From positions 1 through 44,808 of the forward strand of contig VAXP01000008.1 in NCBI GenBank assembly GCA_005884125.1: a DNA stretch of 44,808 nt. The letters are read 5' to 3'. The stretch comes from Actinomycetota bacterium. GTDB lineage: Bacteria; Actinomycetota; Acidimicrobiia; Acidimicrobiales; AC-35. Within the stretch, counting starts at the first letter, position 1. Each line of letters starts with the position of its first letter. The translations under genes were made by a program, and so were the position numbers. The notes below the pieces were generated by a model. It did no database searches. It saw only the letters and a list, made by a program, of their open reading frames with translations, and was not told the origin of the DNA. Shown here piece after piece: positions 42,529 through 44,808 of the stretch.

Positions 42529-44393
42529 ATGCCCAGCACCCTCACCTCCACCAACCTGGCGGCCACGGCCAACGGACGACCCGACCATCCTCTGGCCGCG
42601 CTCACCGCCGAGGAGATCGTCCGCGCCGCCGGGGTGGTGCACGCCGCGGGCAGGCTCACGGACGCGGCCCGCTTCGCCAGCATCGTGCTCCACGAGCCCC
42701 CCAAGGCAACCGTCTCGAGCTGGCGGCCGGGGGATCCGGTCGACCGCGAGGTGCGCTGCACCATCGTGCCCGGCCCCGCGGCCGAGCTGGTGGAGGCCGT
42801 CGTGTCCGTCACCAAGGGCGAGCTCAGATCGTGGACCGAGCTGGCCGACACCCGCCCCGCCATCCTGTTCGAAGAGGCGATCACCGCCATCGTGGCCGTG
42901 CAGCAGCACCCCGAGTTCGTCGCCGCCCTGGCCCGGCGGGGGATCACCGACGTGGAGCAGGTGCAGCTCGACCCGTGGCCATCGGGAACGTTCGGCTTGG
43001 CCCACGAGGAAGGCCGGCGCGTCACCCGCTGCATCCCCTACTTCCGGGAGCGACCGACGGACAACGGGTATGCCCGGCCCATCGAGGGCCTCCTCGTCGA
43101 CGTCGACCTGGGTCGGGGCGAGGTGCTGGCCGTCGTCGACCGGGGCGTGGTCCCCATGGCCCCCGAGGCCGGCGCCTACCGGGCCGAGGAGACCACCCCC
43201 CACCGCGCCGGTGGTCGCTGCGGCTGGCCTTCGACCCCTACGAGGGCCTGGTGCTCAACACCGTCACCTACGACGATGGCGGCCGCAGCCGGCGGGTGCT
43301 CCATCGGGCCTCGATCGGCGAGATGGTCGTCCCCTACGGCGATCCCGGCCCCCTCCACGGCTGGAAGAACGCCTTCGACGCAGGCGAATGGGGGCTGGGT
43401 CGCCTGGCCGACTCCCTGACGCTGGGTTGCGACTGCCTGGGCGCCATCCACTACTTCGACGTGCCCATGGCCGACGAGCGGGGCGGGGCACGGGTGCTGG
43501 AGCGGGGCATCTGTGTTCACGAGGAGGACTACGGCATCCTGTGGAAGCATGTGGACATGCAGGCGGGCACCACCGAGGTGCGCCGCTCCCGCCGCCTGGT
43601 GATCTCGTCGATCTCCACCGTGGGCAACTACGAATACGGCTTCTACTGGTACCTCTACCTCGACGGCACCATCCAGCTCGAGGTCAAGCTGACGGGGATC
43701 ATGTCCACCATGGGAATCGTCCCGGGCGACCAGCCCAGACACGCCACCGTGGTCGCGCCCGGGCTGGCCGCCCCCGTCCACCAGCACCTCTTCTGCGCCC
43801 GGCTCGACCTCGACGTCGACGGGGAGACCAACGAGGTGTACGAGGTGGACACCACCGTCCTGGCCCCGGGCCCCGACAACCCCTGGACCAACGCCTTCGT
43901 CGCCCAGCAGACGCCGCTGCGCTCGGAGCGGGAGGCCCAGCGCCTCGTCGACCCGGGCCGGTCGCGCAGCTGGCTGGTGGTCAACCCCCACGCCCGCAAC
44001 CGCCTGGGCCAGCCCGTGGGCTACCGGCTCCGGCCCGGGGCCACGCCCACCCTGCTGGCCGGACCCGACTCACCGGTGGGGCGCAGGGCCACCTTCGCCA
44101 CCCGCAACCTCTGGGTCACGCCCTACGACCCCGACGAGCGCAGGCCGGCGGGCGACCACCCCAACCAGTCGCAAGGCGGCGACGGCCTGCCCCGCTGGAC
44201 CTCGACCAACCGCTCCCTGGTGGACGCGGACGTGGTGCTGTGGCACACCTTCGGGATCACCCACGTCCCCCGGCCCGAGGACTGGCCGGTCACGCCCGTG
44301 GAGTACTGCGGATTCCACCTCGTGCCCTTCGGGTTCTTCGACGGCAACCCTGCCCTCGACGTTCCCCCGAGCGAGGCGCACTGCACCTCGTGA
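42529..44393 (+). pseudogene. Copper amine oxidase, interrupted by deletion/frameshift
   Basis: Topaquinone- and copper-dependent primary amine oxidase (amine + O2 to aldehyde, NH3 and H2O2). ATG 42529 begins the N-terminal domains in one frame (to about 43208). The catalytic domain continues in another frame from RWSLRLAFDPYEGLVL to the stop at 44393. The catalytic Asp lies in NAFDAGEWGLG, the topaquinone Tyr in VGNYEYGFYW, and the copper His ligands in HQHLF and FGITHVPRPEDWPV. About 25 residues that normally separate the halves (the DLKPI...QPEGPSF region of this family) are missing at about 43205, with a frame change of 1 modulo 3. So both halves are well conserved but cannot be made as one protein from this sequence. 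It is either recently broken or mis-assembled. Confidence 0.87.
43200..43214. repeat. 6-bp hairpin with 3-nt loop at the amine oxidase frameshift
   Basis: CCACCG and CGGTGG pair perfectly around the loop cgc, exactly where the copper amine oxidase loses its reading frame and about 25 conserved residues. The layout repeats that seen in the FAD oxidase. Confidence 0.8.
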
Positions 44394-44409
44394 TCCCGTC
44401 CCGCTCCCT

Positions 44410-44808
44410 CTAGGTCGGCTTGCGGGCCTCGATGAGGAACCGGCGGGCGTAGGTGACGAAGGAGCCCTCGGCCTCCATGACCTCGTGCAGCGACTCGAGC
44501 TGCCGGCGATGGCGCTCGACGCTGAAGTCGGGGACGATCCACACGACCAGCCTCAGGAAGTAGACCACGGCACCCACGTCGTAGAAGACGGTGCGCAGGG
44601 ACTGCTCCCTCAGGTCGACGACCCGGAGGCCGGCGTCCCGGGCGGCCGCCACCGCACGCTCGGGGCTGCGGGCCGTGCTCGGAGGCAGCGGTCCCCGCAG
44701 GGCTTCGGCCAGCTCCTTCACGCTGCCCGGTCCCACCTGCTGGGAGAGGAAGGCGCCGCCGGGCCGGAGCACCCGAGCGATCTCGTCCCACCAGGTGGTC
44801 ACCGGGTG
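44410..44808 (-). CDS. SAM-dependent methyltransferase, C-terminal part (runs off window)
   Basis: The frame is open to the last base of the window, so the N-terminal SAM-binding part lies beyond the edge and only about 132 residues are seen. The visible WDEIARVLRPGGAFLSQQVGPG is the typical post-motif region of class I methyltransferases, followed by a DVGAVVYFLRLVVWIVPDF segment seen in a subset of them. GTG 44802 in the ORF track is probably not the true start. The gene converges on the amine oxidase with 16 bp between stops. Confidence 0.82.
   Translation of the reverse strand, partial: HPVTTWWDEIARVLRPGGAFLSQQVGPGSVKELAEALRGPLPPSTARSPERAVAAARDAGLRVVDLREQSLRTVFYDVGAVVYFLRLVVWIVPDFSVERHRRQLESLHEVMEAEGSFVTYARRFLIEARKPT

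Noticed and set aside
1-44808. CRISPR, tRNA, rRNA, prophage or transposon
   Set aside because: I found no regular spacer array, no tRNA-like cloverleaf, no rRNA sequence and no transposase, integrase or phage structural gene in any frame.

Overview
The window is about 44.8 kb of very GC-rich DNA with strong G/C at third codon positions, many GTG starts, many 1-4 bp stop/start overlaps and almost no intergenic space. Several family-level features point to a high-GC actinobacterium: a MurT/GatD lipid II amidation pair, an F420-type (DDN-like) nitroreductase, DinB-fold proteins, an ECF sigma/anti-sigma pair and apparently leaderless genes. An Acidimicrobiia-like lineage would fit, but that is inference. 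I see no rRNA, tRNA, CRISPR array, prophage, insertion sequence or plasmid function; the region reads as ordinary chromosome.

Layout. (1) 1-972: 3' part of a GT4 glycosyltransferase. (2) 986-10503, minus strand: a seven-gene operon with a branched-chain-amino-acid/amide-type ABC importer (anchored binding protein, fused LivG-LivF ATPases, fused LivH-LivM permease), then an ABC-2/GldG-like exporter set and an amidase. (3) 10672-19441, plus strand: a tight operon with an alkyl-DHAP-synthase-like FAD oxidase (interrupted), a pore-like membrane protein, a fatty acyl-CoA reductase fused to a HAD phosphatase, a zinc dehydrogenase, a LarA-family protein and a PlsC acyltransferase. The combination of fatty-alcohol-forming reductase, AGPS-like enzyme and acyltransferase resembles the logic of ether-lipid synthesis and is the most interesting system here. 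(4) 19411-20783, minus: anti-sigma and ECF sigma factor. (5) 20875-25243: glutamate synthase large chain (interrupted). (6) 25250-28335: a GntR/UTRA regulator divergent from aconitase, with a palindromic operator between them. (7) 28299-31811, minus: HAD-PlsC, murT and gatD, preceded by an unusual leader with tandem repeats and a terminator-like hairpin. (8) 32129-44808: mixed single genes and pairs, including LysR, an S51 peptidase, a STAS protein, two nitroreductase-type enzymes, a DinB-MOSC fusion, a cell-wall amidase, a GNAT protein, a cytochrome P450, a DinB protein, a histidine phosphatase, an interrupted copper amine oxidase and a partial methyltransferase.

Three otherwise well-conserved genes (FAD oxidase, gltB, copper amine oxidase) change reading frame at a point where conserved residues are missing. 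At two of these points the junction is a perfect inverted repeat with a 3-nt loop, and at the third it is the palindrome GGGCCC. This shared signature suggests small deletions across hairpins, either real or produced by sequencing or assembly. It should be checked before the genes are called pseudogenes.
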